The notes: generated by a model not told the origin, from the sequence alone. A stretch of 64,000 nucleotides of DNA from Verrucomicrobiota bacterium (GCA_015061905.1 SUVQ01000007.1:62001-126000), one strand, 5' to 3'. Shown: positions 1 to 9,536, numbered from the stretch's first letter. Program-made: numbers and translations.

Positions 1-206
1 AGCATCACGCGGACGTGCTGGCGGAAGCGGATCATATTATTGAAATCGGACCGGAGGGCGGGAACGCCGGCGGTCGCCTGCTTTATCAGGGCGATTTGCC
101 CGGGCTTGCAAAATTAACGGCGGAAGTTTCGCCCACGGCACCGTTTTTGCCGAAGCTCGGCGGGAACGCGCTTTCCGGTTGCGCAAATGCCGGCGGGGCG
201 GTTTAA
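1..206 (+). CDS. uvrA: UvrABC excinuclease subunit A, C-terminal end (partial)
   Basis: The reading frame is open from the window edge and encodes only the last 67 or so residues. It begins HHADVLAEADHIIEIGPEGG, which matches the end of the second ATPase domain of UvrA: the H-loop histidine region, then the ADWIIDLGPEGG..GG signature. UvrA is the damage-recognition ATPase of nucleotide excision repair. The GTG at base 15 is an internal valine, not a start. After the signature comes a short tail of about 30 residues ending in AGGAV. An unknown protein starts 33 bases downstream on the same strand. Walker A, the zinc fingers and the rest of the protein lie outside the window, so a UvrA-like paralogue cannot be excluded. 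Confidence 0.85.
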   Translation, partial: HHADVLAEADHIIEIGPEGGNAGGRLLYQGDLPGLAKLTAEVSPTAPFLPKLGGNALSGCANAGGAV

Positions 207-239
207 TTCTCCGCATAACTTTTTTTTTTCGTAAAACCT

Positions 240-1958
240 ATGGACGGCAAAAACGAAGATAACGAAAATTTTTCCGGCGAGCTTGATTTGAGCGCGCTTT
301 CATCGCTTAGCCTTGAGCCTTCTTGGGCTTCGGGAAACAAAACCGACAAGATTTCCGTCGGTCGGATTTCGCGCGACGATCGTCGCGGACCGGCTCCGAG
401 GCGGGAACGCGGCTCCGGTGCCGGTTTTCGGGATCGCCGCCCGCCGCGCAATCGGGAGCGCGGAATCGCGCCCGAGGCGGAATCCGGTGCGCATTCGGAC
501 GGAGCGTCGCCGCGCAGAGAGCGCCGCGGGAAGCCGCCGCATCGCCGCGACGGCAAGCGCGCAGGATTTGTTCCCGCGCCGCGCGTGGTTGAAGTTTCGT
601 TTTTCCCGGAGGAAAAACCGTTCGGGATTCTTTCCAAGGCGATTAAAAATTCGGCGCGCACTTACGCGCTGTTTGAGATTGCGAATTTGATTTTGGAAAA
701 GCCGGAACGCTTTACGATTGCGATTAAGCCGTTGGCGCGCAAAGGCAATGCGGGCGTTCCCGCCGAGCCCGCGCCGCAGCTTGTTGTCAGCGTTCCCGAC
801 GGCATGCCTTTCCTGAACGAGGCGGATGCGTTCGCGTATGTTTTTGCGCAGCACAAGGACAAGTTCTTTACGGTGGAAACCGTTGAGATTGAAGCTCCGA
901 AGGGGAATTTTTCCATGATTGCGAAATGCGGCTTCACGGGAGAATTGCTTGCGCCGCCGAATTATCATGCGTATCAGCAGATTTTGCGCGATCACCATGC
1001 GGCGAATTTCCCGAAAATGCCGTTTGAGAAATTTATGTCGCGCCTCGAAACCGTGAAGGATTCGGAATCCATCAATGCGTGGGTTGAGAAAATGAAGACG
1101 GTTGAGCGTTATACGATTAAAGATCGCCGAGAAGGCGAGCCGGAAACGCTCGACGGTGTCGGTGCGGCAAAAGCCTTTTTGCTTTCCAACCGGAAAAACA
1201 AGGTGCTTCGCACGGTTGGTGCGGCGCGCATTCCCGGTAAAATGCTGGAGCAAATGCCGATGGGCGTCGTGAAAGCCGGAATCGAGCACGAGTTGGAATT
1301 TCAGCGGAAATTCCCGTTGAATACGGCGAACCTTCTGCGCGGGCGTCTGCGCCGCTCCGGATTTTCTCTGTTCAAACGCGGTGCGAAGGGAATTACGCTT
1401 GTTTGCGCGATTCGCCGCAAGTTCCGCACGCCGGACTCGGTTTTCTCCGATACGATTCAGCGCGTTTTTGATTTTCTCGAAAAACATCCGAACACGAAAG
1501 TGCAGGATTTGCCGAAGCTTATGCTCGGAATCGGAGAAGACGCGGCAAAACCGGAAGACGGGAAAACGGACGTCGCTCCCGAAGGCGTTCCCGCTCCGGC
1601 GGAAAATGCGGAAACGGCTTCCGTTCCCGCGCCGACAGAAACGCCGGCTACCGCTCCTGAAACGGAGGCGCAACTTTCGGAGCTCCTCGTCAATGTGCGC
1701 TGGCTCGTTCTCGAAGGCTACGTTTCCGAGCTTTCCGACGGTTCGCTTTTCACTTATCCGAAAATGACGCTTGCTCAGGCGAAAGCTGCCGCGAAGGAAG
1801 AAGAATCCGAGGTAAAAGCGGAAGAACTTGCCGTTCCCGCCGAGGAAGCTGTTGCGCCTGCCGAAGAGCCCGTCGTTCCTGCCGGGGAAACTGTTGCGCC
1901 TGCCGAGGAGCCTGCCGTTCCCTCCGAGGAAACGCCGGGCGAAGTCGCGGCGGATTAA
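240..1958 (+). CDS. Unrecognised 572-residue protein with Arg-rich N-terminus and Pro/Glu repeat tail
   Basis: I do not recognise this family. Three regions are visible. Residues 1 to about 115 are low-complexity and rich in Arg, Gly and Pro (runs such as PRRERGSGAGFRDRRPPR), probably disordered and able to bind nucleic acid. Residues about 120-435 look globular, with mixed helix and strand and no signal peptide or membrane segment. Residues about 440-572 are Ala/Pro/Glu-rich, interrupted by a short conserved-looking patch (ELLVNVRWLVLEGYVSELSDGS) near residue 480, and end in two tandem 14-residue repeats. The gene lies just downstream of uvrA and is followed by a hairpin terminator. Basic arms on a cytoplasmic core suggest an RNA- or DNA-associated role, but that is inference. 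The start was taken at the ATG after a gap following uvrA; no strong ribosome site is visible. Confidence 0.75.
   Translation: MDGKNEDNENFSGELDLSALSSLSLEPSWASGNKTDKISVGRISRDDRRGPAPRRERGSGAGFRDRRPPRNRERGIAPEAESGAHSDGASPRRERRGKPPHRRDGKRAGFVPAPRVVEVSFFPEEKPFGILSKAIKNSARTYALFEIANLILEKPERFTIAIKPLARKGNAGVPAEPAPQLVVSVPDGMPFLNEADAFAYVFAQHKDKFFTVETVEIEAPKGNFSMIAKCGFTGELLAPPNYHAYQQILRDHHAANFPKMPFEKFMSRLETVKDSESINAWVEKMKTVERYTIKDRREGEPETLDGVGAAKAFLLSNRKNKVLRTVGAARIPGKMLEQMPMGVVKAGIEHELEFQRKFPLNTANLLRGRLRRSGFSLFKRGAKGITLVCAIRRKFRTPDSVFSDTIQRVFDFLEKHPNTKVQDLPKLMLGIGEDAAKPEDGKTDVAPEGVPAPAENAETASVPAPTETPATAPETEAQLSELLVNVRWLVLEGYVSELSDGSLFTYPKMTLAQAKAAAKEEESEVKAEELAVPAEEAVAPAEEPVVPAGETVAPAEEPAVPSEETPGEVAAD
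1848..1931 (+). repeat. Two tandem 42-bp units in coding sequence
   Basis: Two adjacent 42-base units encode AVAPAEEPVVPAGE and TVAPAEEPAVPSEE near the C-terminus of the preceding protein. The units keep the reading frame and are imperfect, which fits an old slippage duplication of a Pro/Ala/Glu linker. Confidence 0.7.
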
Positions 1959-1994
1959 GGGAAAAGGAATTTCCCACGCGCGCTGTTATAGCGC

Positions 1995-2030
1995 AAAAAC
2001 GCAAAGATTTTTTAGTCTTTGCGTTTTTTG
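1995..2030 (+). terminator. Intrinsic terminator after the Arg-rich protein
   Basis: AAAACGCAAAGA pairs with TCTTTGCGTTTT across an 8-base loop and is followed by more T residues. It separates the upstream gene from the GH35 gene. Unlike most terminators here, it is not built from the CGTTCCCG motif. Confidence 0.75.
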
Positions 2031-2081
2031 TGTTTGGGGTTGCGTGAAAATTTCCGAGTTAGTAGTTTTTCGTTCTCAAAT

Positions 2082-4043
2082 ATGAAAAACACTAAATTCG
2101 TTGCGATTTTGTCGGCAGGAGTTTTGGCGTTCCCGTTGGTCGGCGTTCCCGCTTTTGCGGCACCGAAAGATGCGGGAACGCAACCCGTGAAATTTGAATT
2201 TGCGAAAAACCCGCAAAACCCGAACGACGGGATTTTCGTGCTCGACGGAAAGCCGTTTCAGATTCGCGGCGGGGAAATTCACCCTCAGCGTATTCCCCGC
2301 GAATACTGGGATCACCGCATTAAGATGTGCAAGGCGATGGGGCTGAACACAATCGCTTTTTACACGATGTGGAACGATTTCGAGCAAGCGGACGGCTCGT
2401 TTGATTTTAAAACCGGCAATCGCGACATCGCGGCGTTTTTACAACTTTGCCAAGACAACGGCATGTGGGTGCTTTTCCGCCCCGGTCCTTACGTTTGCGG
2501 CGAATGGGATTTCGGCGGACTGCCCGCGTATTTGCTCAAGGAAAAAGACGCAAAAATCCGCACGATTAAGGACAAAAATTTTATGGCGGCGCAAACGCGC
2601 TACCTGAAAGCGATTGCAAAAGTCGCGGAGCCGTTTCGCGCACAAAACGGCGGACCGATTCTGATGACGCAAATCGAAAACGAGCACGGCAGTTGGCCGC
2701 GCAAGGATCCGGAATATCTGCGTTGGCTGAAGGATTTTTGGACGAAGCGCGGTTTTACGCCGATTTATATGTCCGACGGCGCGGGCGACCACTTTTTGCG
2801 CGGCATGATTTACCCGGACAAAGATGTTTGCATCGGGCTGGATCCGGGGCAGAACGACGGCGCGTGGCGCGTGGCCAACAAATACAATCCGGGCGTTCCC
2901 GTGTTTTCCTCGGAAACGTATCCGGGCTGGTTGCGCCGCTGGGGTGAAGGCAATTGGACGCCGACGAATCTTTCCGGAAGTATTAAATGGTACATGGAAA
3001 CGGGACGCTCTTTCAGCGTGTTCCCGGTGCACGGCGGCACGAATTTCGGCTTCACCGCAGGTGCGAACAACGACCCGCGCACGGGCGGCGATTATCACAC
3101 GGATCTGACGAGTTACGACTACGGTTCGCCGATTAACGAGCAGGGAAATCCGACCAAGGAGTATCACCAATACCGCGAAATCATCGGGAACGCGCTTAAA
3201 GGAAAAGAAAAACTGCCGCCGATTCCGAAACCGATTCCTTCCGTTGAAATCAGGGATTTTACGCCGAGATTTTTCGCAAACCTGCGTGATAATACGGAAA
3301 CGTTCCCGTTCAGAAACGGCGGGAAATTCAAAGACGCTCCGTATTTCGAAGTTTTCGGGCAAAATCAGGGACTCGCATTTTACCGCACGCGCGTGCCCGC
3401 AGGCGCGGCGGGAACGCTCGATTTCGACGGCATTCACGATTACGCGCACATTTATCTCGACGGAAAACTCATCGCAACGGTCGATCGCCGTATGAAAAAG
3501 CAACCTGTAGCCGTTCCCGCGCGTGAAAAAGCCTCCGAGCTCGAAATCATGGTCGAAGGCATGGGGCACATTAATTACGGCGGAAAAATGGAAAGCGACC
3601 GAAAAGGAATTGTCGGCGAAGTGCGTTTGGACGGCAAGGCGTTGAAAAACTGGACCGTCGTTCCGAAAACGCTTTCCGAAAAATCCGTGGCGGACGCGAA
3701 AAAGGCGGAGTCTCAGGACAAAAGCGTTCCCGGCGGGCATTTTCGCGGCACGTTTAACTTGTCGAAAGTCGGCGACACATTTCTCGACATGTCAAAATGG
3801 GGCAAGGGCGTGCTTTACGTGAACGGGCACAATCTCGGGCGCTATTGGAGCCAAACGATGGACGGCAAGCCGGTCGGTCCGCAGTTGCGCCTGTATTGCC
3901 CGGCACCGTTTTTGAAGCGCGGAAAAAACGTCGTCGATGTCGTTGAGCTCGAGCTTTCCGAGCCGCGTCCGATTCGCGGTTGCAAGGAGCGCAACTACGA
4001 TATGAACGATATCAAAACCAAAAACATGAACAACCAATGGTAA
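2082..4043 (+). CDS. Secreted beta-galactosidase, glycoside hydrolase family 35
   Basis: This 653-residue protein is expected to hydrolyse terminal beta-galactosides from oligo- or polysaccharides outside the cytoplasm. It starts with a clear signal peptide (MKNTKF, hydrophobic core, PAFA|APKD). The catalytic barrel opens with FVLDGKPFQIRGGEIHPQRIP, typical of GH35. The acid/base glutamate lies in QIENEHG (Glu near 201) and the nucleophile in SSETYPGW (Glu near 278). The C-terminal part (about 400-653) has the jelly-roll modules of the family, including GVLYVNGHNLGRYW. The start was placed at the ATG before the signal peptide rather than 21 codons upstream, because the upstream codons overlap the terminator. 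hemE follows within a few bases. The substrate cannot be read from the sequence. Confidence 0.92.
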   Translation: MKNTKFVAILSAGVLAFPLVGVPAFAAPKDAGTQPVKFEFAKNPQNPNDGIFVLDGKPFQIRGGEIHPQRIPREYWDHRIKMCKAMGLNTIAFYTMWNDFEQADGSFDFKTGNRDIAAFLQLCQDNGMWVLFRPGPYVCGEWDFGGLPAYLLKEKDAKIRTIKDKNFMAAQTRYLKAIAKVAEPFRAQNGGPILMTQIENEHGSWPRKDPEYLRWLKDFWTKRGFTPIYMSDGAGDHFLRGMIYPDKDVCIGLDPGQNDGAWRVANKYNPGVPVFSSETYPGWLRRWGEGNWTPTNLSGSIKWYMETGRSFSVFPVHGGTNFGFTAGANNDPRTGGDYHTDLTSYDYGSPINEQGNPTKEYHQYREIIGNALKGKEKLPPIPKPIPSVEIRDFTPRFFANLRDNTETFPFRNGGKFKDAPYFEVFGQNQGLAFYRTRVPAGAAGTLDFDGIHDYAHIYLDGKLIATVDRRMKKQPVAVPAREKASELEIMVEGMGHINYGGKMESDRKGIVGEVRLDGKALKNWTVVPKTLSEKSVADAKKAESQDKSVPGGHFRGTFNLSKVGDTFLDMSKWGKGVLYVNGHNLGRYWSQTMDGKPVGPQLRLYCPAPFLKRGKNVVDVVELELSEPRPIRGCKERNYDMNDIKTKNMNNQW

Positions 4044-4048
4044 GAGAA

Positions 4049-5086
4049 ATGACATCGCGGGAACGTTTTTTATCTGCATGCCGTTGCGAATGCGTTGATC
4101 GCGTTCCCGCGTGGGTGATGCGGCAGGCAGGGCGTTATTTGCCGGAATATCGCGAGCTCAAGGCGAAGTATGATTTTCTCACGCTTGTGCGCACGCCGGA
4201 GCTCGCGGCGGAAGTTACGCTTCAGCCCGCGCGTCGCTTTGCAAACTTGGATGCGGCAATTTTGTTCAGCGATATTCTCACGATTCCGGAAGCGCTCGGG
4301 CAGGGCTATTCTTTTCGCGAAAGCGGCGGAATCGCGATGGATTTTACGCTGGATTCGGAAGAAAAACTTGCGGCGCTCGGTTCGGCGGCGGACGTTCCCG
4401 CGCGGCTGGATTACATGGCGCAGGCGATGCGGATGGCGCGCGCCGGCTTGGGCGAAAATCGCGCCTTGCTCGGCTTCGCCGGCTCGCCTTGGACGCTTGC
4501 CGTTTACATGGTGGAGGGCGGAAGCGCGAAGCAATTTTATAGAATCAAATGCTTGTCGGCGGAAAATCCGGCGTTGTTTGAAGCGTTGATGGAAAAACTT
4601 TCCGCCGCCGTTGCCGCGTCGCTTCTGATGCAAATTGAGGCGGGAGCGGACGCCGTGCAGATTTTTGATTCGTGGGCTTCTCTTTGTTCCGCCGGAGAAT
4701 ACGAAAACCTTTCTCTGCGGTGGATTCGGAAAATTATTTCGGCTTTGCCCGGGAACGTTCCCGTCATCGTTTTCGCAAAAGGAATGTCTCATTTTGCGCC
4801 GCAAATTGCGGCGGCGGGAGCGCGTGTGCTCGGCGCGGACTGGACGCACAAACTTTCCGATATCCGGAAGCTCGCGGGAACGCGGCTTGCGCTCCAAGGA
4901 AACTTGGATCCGACGGTGTTAAATTTTTCCGACGAAAAAATCGTGCGGGAACGCACGCGGGCAATTTTGGACGATATGCGCGGAGAAAACGGATTTATTT
5001 TTAATCTCGGGCACGGAATTTTACCCGAGGCAAAACCGGAAAATGTCGCCGCCATGCTCGACGAAATCTGTTCTGCAAAGCGGTAA
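4049..5086 (+). CDS. hemE: Uroporphyrinogen decarboxylase
   Basis: HemE converts uroporphyrinogen III to coproporphyrinogen III by removing four carboxyl groups, a cytoplasmic step of haem synthesis. Family motifs run in order: VPAWVMRQAGRYLPEYR at the N-terminus, the substrate-binding GFAGSPWTLAVYMVEGG, IFDSWAS, LGADW, LQGNLDPTVL and FNLGHGILPEAKPENV. The 345 residues are the usual length. I chose the ATG that begins MTSRERFL, six bases after the GH35 stop. An in-frame ATG at 4037 would overlap the GH35 stop and cannot be excluded. The gene sits between two secreted carbohydrate-active enzymes with almost no spacing, so it is probably co-transcribed with GH35. Confidence 0.95.
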   Translation: MTSRERFLSACRCECVDRVPAWVMRQAGRYLPEYRELKAKYDFLTLVRTPELAAEVTLQPARRFANLDAAILFSDILTIPEALGQGYSFRESGGIAMDFTLDSEEKLAALGSAADVPARLDYMAQAMRMARAGLGENRALLGFAGSPWTLAVYMVEGGSAKQFYRIKCLSAENPALFEALMEKLSAAVAASLLMQIEAGADAVQIFDSWASLCSAGEYENLSLRWIRKIISALPGNVPVIVFAKGMSHFAPQIAAAGARVLGADWTHKLSDIRKLAGTRLALQGNLDPTVLNFSDEKIVRERTRAILDDMRGENGFIFNLGHGILPEAKPENVAAMLDEICSAKR

Positions 5087-5138
5087 AAAATCCGGAATCA
5101 CACTTCTTTTTTTCAAAAAAAACAAAGAACCCCGTTTT

Positions 5139-5972
5139 ATGAAAAAAATCTTTTTTGCCGCTTGCCTTGCGGTGCTTTGTTTTTCGTCCGCCGTTCACGC
5201 GGAAATCATCGAAATTTGGAAGCCGAGCGTTCCCGGAGAAAACGCGCCCAAGGAAAAACACCTTGTCGACACAAAAACGGAAAAGGGCGTGATTCGCCTG
5301 ACGCGGGTTTCGAATCCGACCTTGAAAGTTACGCTTCCCGAAAAAACGCCGAACGGCGTTGCCGTCATTGTTTGTCCCGGCGGTGCGTATCAGGTGCTTT
5401 CTTACGACAAGGAAGGAATCGAGGTCGCGCAATGGCTGGCGCGGCAAGGTTTTACGGCGTTTATCTTGGCGTATCGCGTTCCCGCGAATCCGAACGGGGC
5501 TTTGCAGGATCTTCAGCGTGCGATTCGCGTTGTGCGTGAAAAATACGCGCCGGAAAAAATCGGCGTTATCGGTTTTTCCGCAGGAGCGAGCCTTTCCGCA
5601 CGCGCGGCAACGAGGTTTGGCGAAACGCTTTATCCGCCGCAGGACGTTGCCGACAAGCTCAGTTGCCGTCCCGATTTTGCGATGCTGATTTATCCGGCGT
5701 ATCTCGACGGCGGCCCCGGGCACAGCCTGACGCCGGAGCTCAAGGTTTCGGCAAATACGCCGCCGATGTTCATTTTCGGAACGCTTGACGATTATCATTA
5801 CAGTAGCCGGAGTGCGTTGGTGATGGCGGAGGCAATGCGCGCAAATCGTCGTCCCGTAGATTTGCATTATCTTTCAAAGGGCGGACACGGCTACGGCATG
5901 CGTTCCGGTGTCGGGCTCGTTTGGCCGAAACTCGCGGAAGCTTGGTTGCAGGGTTTTTCTCGTGAAAAATAA
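5139..5972 (+). CDS. Secreted alpha/beta-hydrolase, probable carbohydrate esterase
   Basis: This 277-residue protein starts with a signal peptide (MKKIFFAACLAVLCFSSAVHA). It has the alpha/beta-hydrolase layout: an oxyanion-hole loop in VIVCPGGAYQVLSYDKEG, the nucleophile elbow GFSAGAS, an acidic residue in GTLDDYHY, and the catalytic histidine in GGHGYGM. This arrangement is common in BD-FAE or acetyl-xylan-esterase-like enzymes of plant and algal polysaccharide degraders. Deacetylation or deacylation of polysaccharide is therefore likely, but the substrate is inference. The start is the ATG at the signal peptide; an upstream in-frame start would overlap hemE and give an unlikely N-terminus. 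It is the third gene after GH35 and hemE. Confidence 0.85.
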   Translation: MKKIFFAACLAVLCFSSAVHAEIIEIWKPSVPGENAPKEKHLVDTKTEKGVIRLTRVSNPTLKVTLPEKTPNGVAVIVCPGGAYQVLSYDKEGIEVAQWLARQGFTAFILAYRVPANPNGALQDLQRAIRVVREKYAPEKIGVIGFSAGASLSARAATRFGETLYPPQDVADKLSCRPDFAMLIYPAYLDGGPGHSLTPELKVSANTPPMFIFGTLDDYHYSSRSALVMAEAMRANRRPVDLHYLSKGGHGYGMRSGVGLVWPKLAEAWLQGFSREK

Positions 5973-6056
5973 TGCGAAGCGGAAACTCCGCGCGGAATGC
6001 CTTTTGCATTGACTTGCCGCGCGGGAACGCTTTCCATTGACATTCCTTTTTGCCAC

Positions 6057-6145
<89 letters not shown>

Positions 6146-6148
6146 TTT

Positions 6149-6195
6149 AAAAAGCCCGCAAACCCGCGTAAATACAGGGTTTGCGGGCTTTTTGT
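6149..6195 (+). terminator. Terminator of tRNA-Ser
   Basis: AAAGCCCGCAAACCC pairs perfectly with GGGTTTGCGGGCTTT across an 11-base loop and is followed by T residues. It lies directly behind the tRNA and does not use the CGTTCCCG motif. Confidence 0.9.
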
Positions 6196-6224
6196 TTCGG
6201 TTCTTTGCCGCTTCTTAGTTTTTT

Positions 6225-6316
6225 TTCGCGCGAATCCGCCAAGCCGCGAAGTTTTTTTTATAAATTAATTAGGAATTGGCAAAAAAAGAACTGCGAATAA
6301 ACACGAATTTTCACGC
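6225..6316 (+). repeat. Partial copy of the composite intergenic repeat
   Basis: The segment contains TTTTTTCGCGCGAATCCGCCAA, then CCGCGAAGTTTTT, then GCGAATAAACACGAATTTTC. These are the same blocks, in the same order, found behind tsf, exbD, sdhB and other genes in this window. It has no coding potential. Confidence 0.7.
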
Positions 6317-6391
6317 TTTTGCAGAAAAGGATTTTTTTATTTCGCGGGAACGCGTGGCGGATTAGAATCTGCGTTCTTTCCTCTTCTCAAG

Positions 6392-8026
6392 ATGTTTGCT
6401 GTGCTTGCTTTGATGCCGATTTTGGCGGCTATGATTTTAATGGGCGCGTTTCGGGTTTCGCCGCCGATTTCGATGTCGGTTGCGCTTGCCGCTGCGGCGG
6501 GCGTCGGATTTTCCGTTTGGGAAATGTCTCCGGAGCTGATTGCCGGAGCGTCGGTTTTGGGCACGCTTAAGGCACTGGATATTGTGCTGATTATTTTCGG
6601 GGCGATTCTTTTGCTGAATGTTTTGGAAAAGAGCGGAGCCTTGGTTGTAATCAACGGTTCGTTTTCCAAGATTTCGGAGGACAGGCGCGTGCAAACCGTG
6701 ATTTTGGCGTGGCTTTTCAGCGGCTTTATTGAGGGGGCGGCGGGGTTCGGTGCGGCGGCGGCGTTGACGGCACCGCTTTTGGTCGGGCTCGGTTTTCCGG
6801 CGGTGGCGGCGGTGGCGTTGGCGTTGATTTGCAATTCGATGCCGGTGCCGTTCGGTGCGGCGGGAACGCCGGCGTTGACGGTGGGGAAAACGCTTTCTGA
6901 GGCGTTGTCGGCGGCGGGAACGGAGCCGGGAGTGTTCATGGCGGCGGTGGTGGAGCAGACAGCCGGGATTTTTGCTTCGGCGGGAACGTTTTTGCCGCTG
7001 ATTGCGGTTGCGTTTTTGGTGGTAACGACTTCGCGGGAACGCCGTTTGCGGTCGATTTTGGAGGCGGTGCCGTTTTGTTTGTTCGCGGGGCTTGCGTATA
7101 CGGTTCCGTGGTATTTGACGGCGAAATATTTGGGTCCGGAGTTACCGTCGATGCTGGGCGTAGTTGTCGGGTTGCCGATGGTTATCGGGTGTGTGCGAGC
7201 GGGTTTTTTGGTGCCGAAACACGTTTGGCGTTTTGAAGCGGATTCGGCTTTAGCGCGGGGCTCGGAGAAATCCGTGGCGGCGGGAACGCGGGAATCGGGA
7301 GGAGAAAGTGTTTCCGTGGTGAAAGCGTGGTTGCCGTATGCGGCGATTGCGGCGATTTTGGTGATAACGCGGCTTGAGTTTTTGCCGTTTCGGGAAATGT
7401 TGTCGTCGGCGGGGCGCATTTTTATCGAAAAAGGTTTTTTGCCGGGAAATTTTGATTGGAGTCTTTTGAACAATCCCGGCGTGATTCCGTTTTTGCCTGT
7501 GGCGGTGATTTCGGGATTGTGTTTCGGTTTGGGGTTTCGCGATATTTTCGGTGTTTTCCGTGCGTCGGAAAAACAGGTGCGTGCGGCGGCGATTGCGATT
7601 ATCGCGAGTGTGGCGATGGTGCAGATTATGGTTTTCTCCGGTCGCGGGAGCGGCGATATGCCGGAAATGCTGACGGCGATTGCGCAGGCGGCGGCGGGCT
7701 TGGCGGGAAGTGCGTTCCCGTTGATTTCTCCGTTTATCGGGGTGCTCGGAACGTTTTTCTCCGGGTCATGCACGGTTTCGAGTATTTTGTTTGTTTCGAT
7801 TCAATATGATACGGCGAAGTTGCTTGCGTTGTCGCAGGAAACGCTGGTGGCGTTGCAGTTGGTCGGCGGGGGAATCGGGAGTATTGTGCGCATTAGCGGC
7901 GTGATTGCGGCGTGTGCGACGGTGAACATCACCGGCAAGGAAGGGCGGCTGATGGCTCTCGGGTGCGTTCCCGTCGTGATTTTGTCGTTTTTGGCTTGGT
8001 GTGCAGCGGAGGTTTTTTATTTGTGA
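6392..8026 (+). CDS. L-lactate permease family transporter (LctP/LldP)
   Basis: This 544-residue inner-membrane protein has a dozen or more hydrophobic segments and belongs to the lactate permease family (TC 2.A.14). These carriers import lactate or glycolate with protons. Characteristic stretches are [22 protein letters not shown] near residue 105, [17 protein letters not shown] near 145, and a C-terminal [20 protein letters not shown]. Orthologues are usually 530-560 residues, so it looks complete. It stands alone between tRNA-Ser and rodA. The gene is very rich in the GCGGGAACG motif: five copies between 6850 and 7290, four of them read as Ala-Gly-Thr, show how the motif shapes the protein sequence. 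Confidence 0.92.
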   Translation: MFAVLALMPILAAMILMGAFRVSPPISMSVALAAAAGVGFSVWEMSPELIAGASVLGTLKALDIVLIIFGAILLLNVLEKSGALVVINGSFSKISEDRRVQTVILAWLFSGFIEGAAGFGAAAALTAPLLVGLGFPAVAAVALALICNSMPVPFGAAGTPALTVGKTLSEALSAAGTEPGVFMAAVVEQTAGIFASAGTFLPLIAVAFLVVTTSRERRLRSILEAVPFCLFAGLAYTVPWYLTAKYLGPELPSMLGVVVGLPMVIGCVRAGFLVPKHVWRFEADSALARGSEKSVAAGTRESGGESVSVVKAWLPYAAIAAILVITRLEFLPFREMLSSAGRIFIEKGFLPGNFDWSLLNNPGVIPFLPVAVISGLCFGLGFRDIFGVFRASEKQVRAAAIAIIASVAMVQIMVFSGRGSGDMPEMLTAIAQAAAGLAGSAFPLISPFIGVLGTFFSGSCTVSSILFVSIQYDTAKLLALSQETLVALQLVGGGIGSIVRISGVIAACATVNITGKEGRLMALGCVPVVILSFLAWCAAEVFYL

Positions 8027-8116
8027 GGTGTTGAGGCGGGAACGCAGGTGTTTCCCGCTTTCTGCGTTGAAAATACGCGGGAGAAGTTCTACGATAAAAT
8101 AAAGTAGAATTACCTC

Positions 8117-9517
8117 TTGCAAAACGTGAATTGTGCCGCCTCATACGACCGTTCCCGCCTCGCCTCTTTTTTTGAAGCGGGGTGGAGTTTTTTGTGTCGC
8201 GCGGACAAGGTGTCGCCGCTGATTATTTTGGCGCTGTCGGCTTTGGGCGTGGCGGGAATTTATGCCTCGGGAAGTTTCGGCGAGAGCGACGAATGGTGTA
8301 AGCAGATTGTTTACATCGGCATCGGATGTGTTGCGTATGTGTGCGTGTCGGCGATAGATTTTCGTTTTTACAAACGATATGCGAACTGGATTTATTTGCT
8401 CGGGTGCGCGTTGCTTTTCCCGATTGCGGTGTTCGGTTTTTTTAAAATCGGCGGGGTGGATTTTATCCACGCGGTGAACGGGGCGTATCGCTGGTATTTT
8501 ATCGGGTCGACGAGTTTGCAACCGTCGGAGTTTGCGAAAGTTTCGACGCTGATTTTTCTGGCGGCGATGCTTTCCGTAAAGCCGATGGGCGCGTTTAAGG
8601 TTTCGTTTTCGCAATTGTGGCGCGTGGTTCTGGCGGCGGGAATTCCTTTTGTAATGGTTTTCGTGGAGCCGGACTTGGGTTCGAGCCTCGTTTACGTTCC
8701 CGTGGTGTTTGCGTTGCTGTTTTTGGCAAATTTGACGCCGAAGTTTTTTTTGACGATCGGAGCCGCGGGAGCCTTGCTGTTTTCGGTGGTCGCGGTGGAC
8801 TTGTATTTTTACCGGGCTCGCGTCGTGGATTACATTGAAGCGAAGGTGGAGGCGACGGGGCGCGTGCCGCAAAATCCGGCGGCGGAAATCCGTTCCCGCG
8901 AAAATCGTGCGACTTGGGGCTACGAGAAAGATTCGTATTTCTTTTTGCTGAAAGATTATCAGCGGGAACGCCTTTTGTCGTTTATAGATCCGGAAACGAT
9001 TGACCCGAACGGAATCGGTTCGAGCTGGAACGTGCGGCAGGCGTTGATTTCCGTCGGCAAGGGCGGCTTGACCGGCGAAGGTTTTAATAAGGGAACGCAG
9101 GCGAAGCTCGGGTATTTGCCCGAACTTGCCGCGCATAACGACTTTCTTTTCTCCGTAATTGCGGAGGAATATGGGTTCGCGGGGTGCTTAATGCTGGTGT
9201 TGACCTATGGGGCACTTTTGTTCCGGACGGTGGACATCGGCTTACGTTCCCGCGATACATTCGGTATACTTTTGACGACCGGAATTGCGGTGATGATGGC
9301 GGTTCATCTTCTGATTAATATCGGGATGAATATCGGAATCATGCCCGTTACCGGCTTGTCTCTCCCATTTTTAAGCTATGGGGGCTCTTTTGTGTTGAGC
9401 TGTTTTATCGTGTTCGGATTGGTGCAAAGTGTGCATTGCCATTCGAAAGTTCCCGAAAACGAAGAGGTTTTTGAGGAAACAAAAACAGGTGCTCATGTGC
9501 AGGAGTTCCCGGCATAA
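8117..9517 (+). CDS. rodA: Rod-shape-determining peptidoglycan glycosyltransferase RodA
   Basis: RodA is the SEDS-family polymerase that makes peptidoglycan strands for cell elongation, working with a class B PBP and MreBCD. The 466-residue protein has about ten membrane segments. It has the SEDS motifs GAYRWYFIG..SLQPSEFAK, VEPDLGSSLVYVPV, GEGFNKGTQAKLGYLPE.HNDF, and the C-terminal GLSLPFLSYGGSFVLSC. The start taken is TTG at 8117 (a GTG nine bases on is the alternative); no ATG fits. The gene ends 19 bases before the RNase E/G gene, and rodA next to rng is common in mre-type clusters, though mreBCD are not in this window. FtsW is the main alternative; the GAYRWY loop and rng neighbour favour RodA. 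Confidence 0.88.
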   Translation: MQNVNCAASYDRSRLASFFEAGWSFLCRADKVSPLIILALSALGVAGIYASGSFGESDEWCKQIVYIGIGCVAYVCVSAIDFRFYKRYANWIYLLGCALLFPIAVFGFFKIGGVDFIHAVNGAYRWYFIGSTSLQPSEFAKVSTLIFLAAMLSVKPMGAFKVSFSQLWRVVLAAGIPFVMVFVEPDLGSSLVYVPVVFALLFLANLTPKFFLTIGAAGALLFSVVAVDLYFYRARVVDYIEAKVEATGRVPQNPAAEIRSRENRATWGYEKDSYFFLLKDYQRERLLSFIDPETIDPNGIGSSWNVRQALISVGKGGLTGEGFNKGTQAKLGYLPELAAHNDFLFSVIAEEYGFAGCLMLVLTYGALLFRTVDIGLRSRDTFGILLTTGIAVMMAVHLLINIGMNIGIMPVTGLSLPFLSYGGSFVLSCFIVFGLVQSVHCHSKVPENEEVFEETKTGAHVQEFPA

Positions 9518-9536
9518 CCCCTAAAACATCATTAAA

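Noticed and set aside
300-1673. Long open frame on the minus strand opposite the Arg-rich protein (457 codons)
   Set aside because: It is antisense to a frame with clear domain structure and is made of Arg/Phe/Asn-rich low-complexity sequence, typical of a shadow of GC-rich coding DNA.
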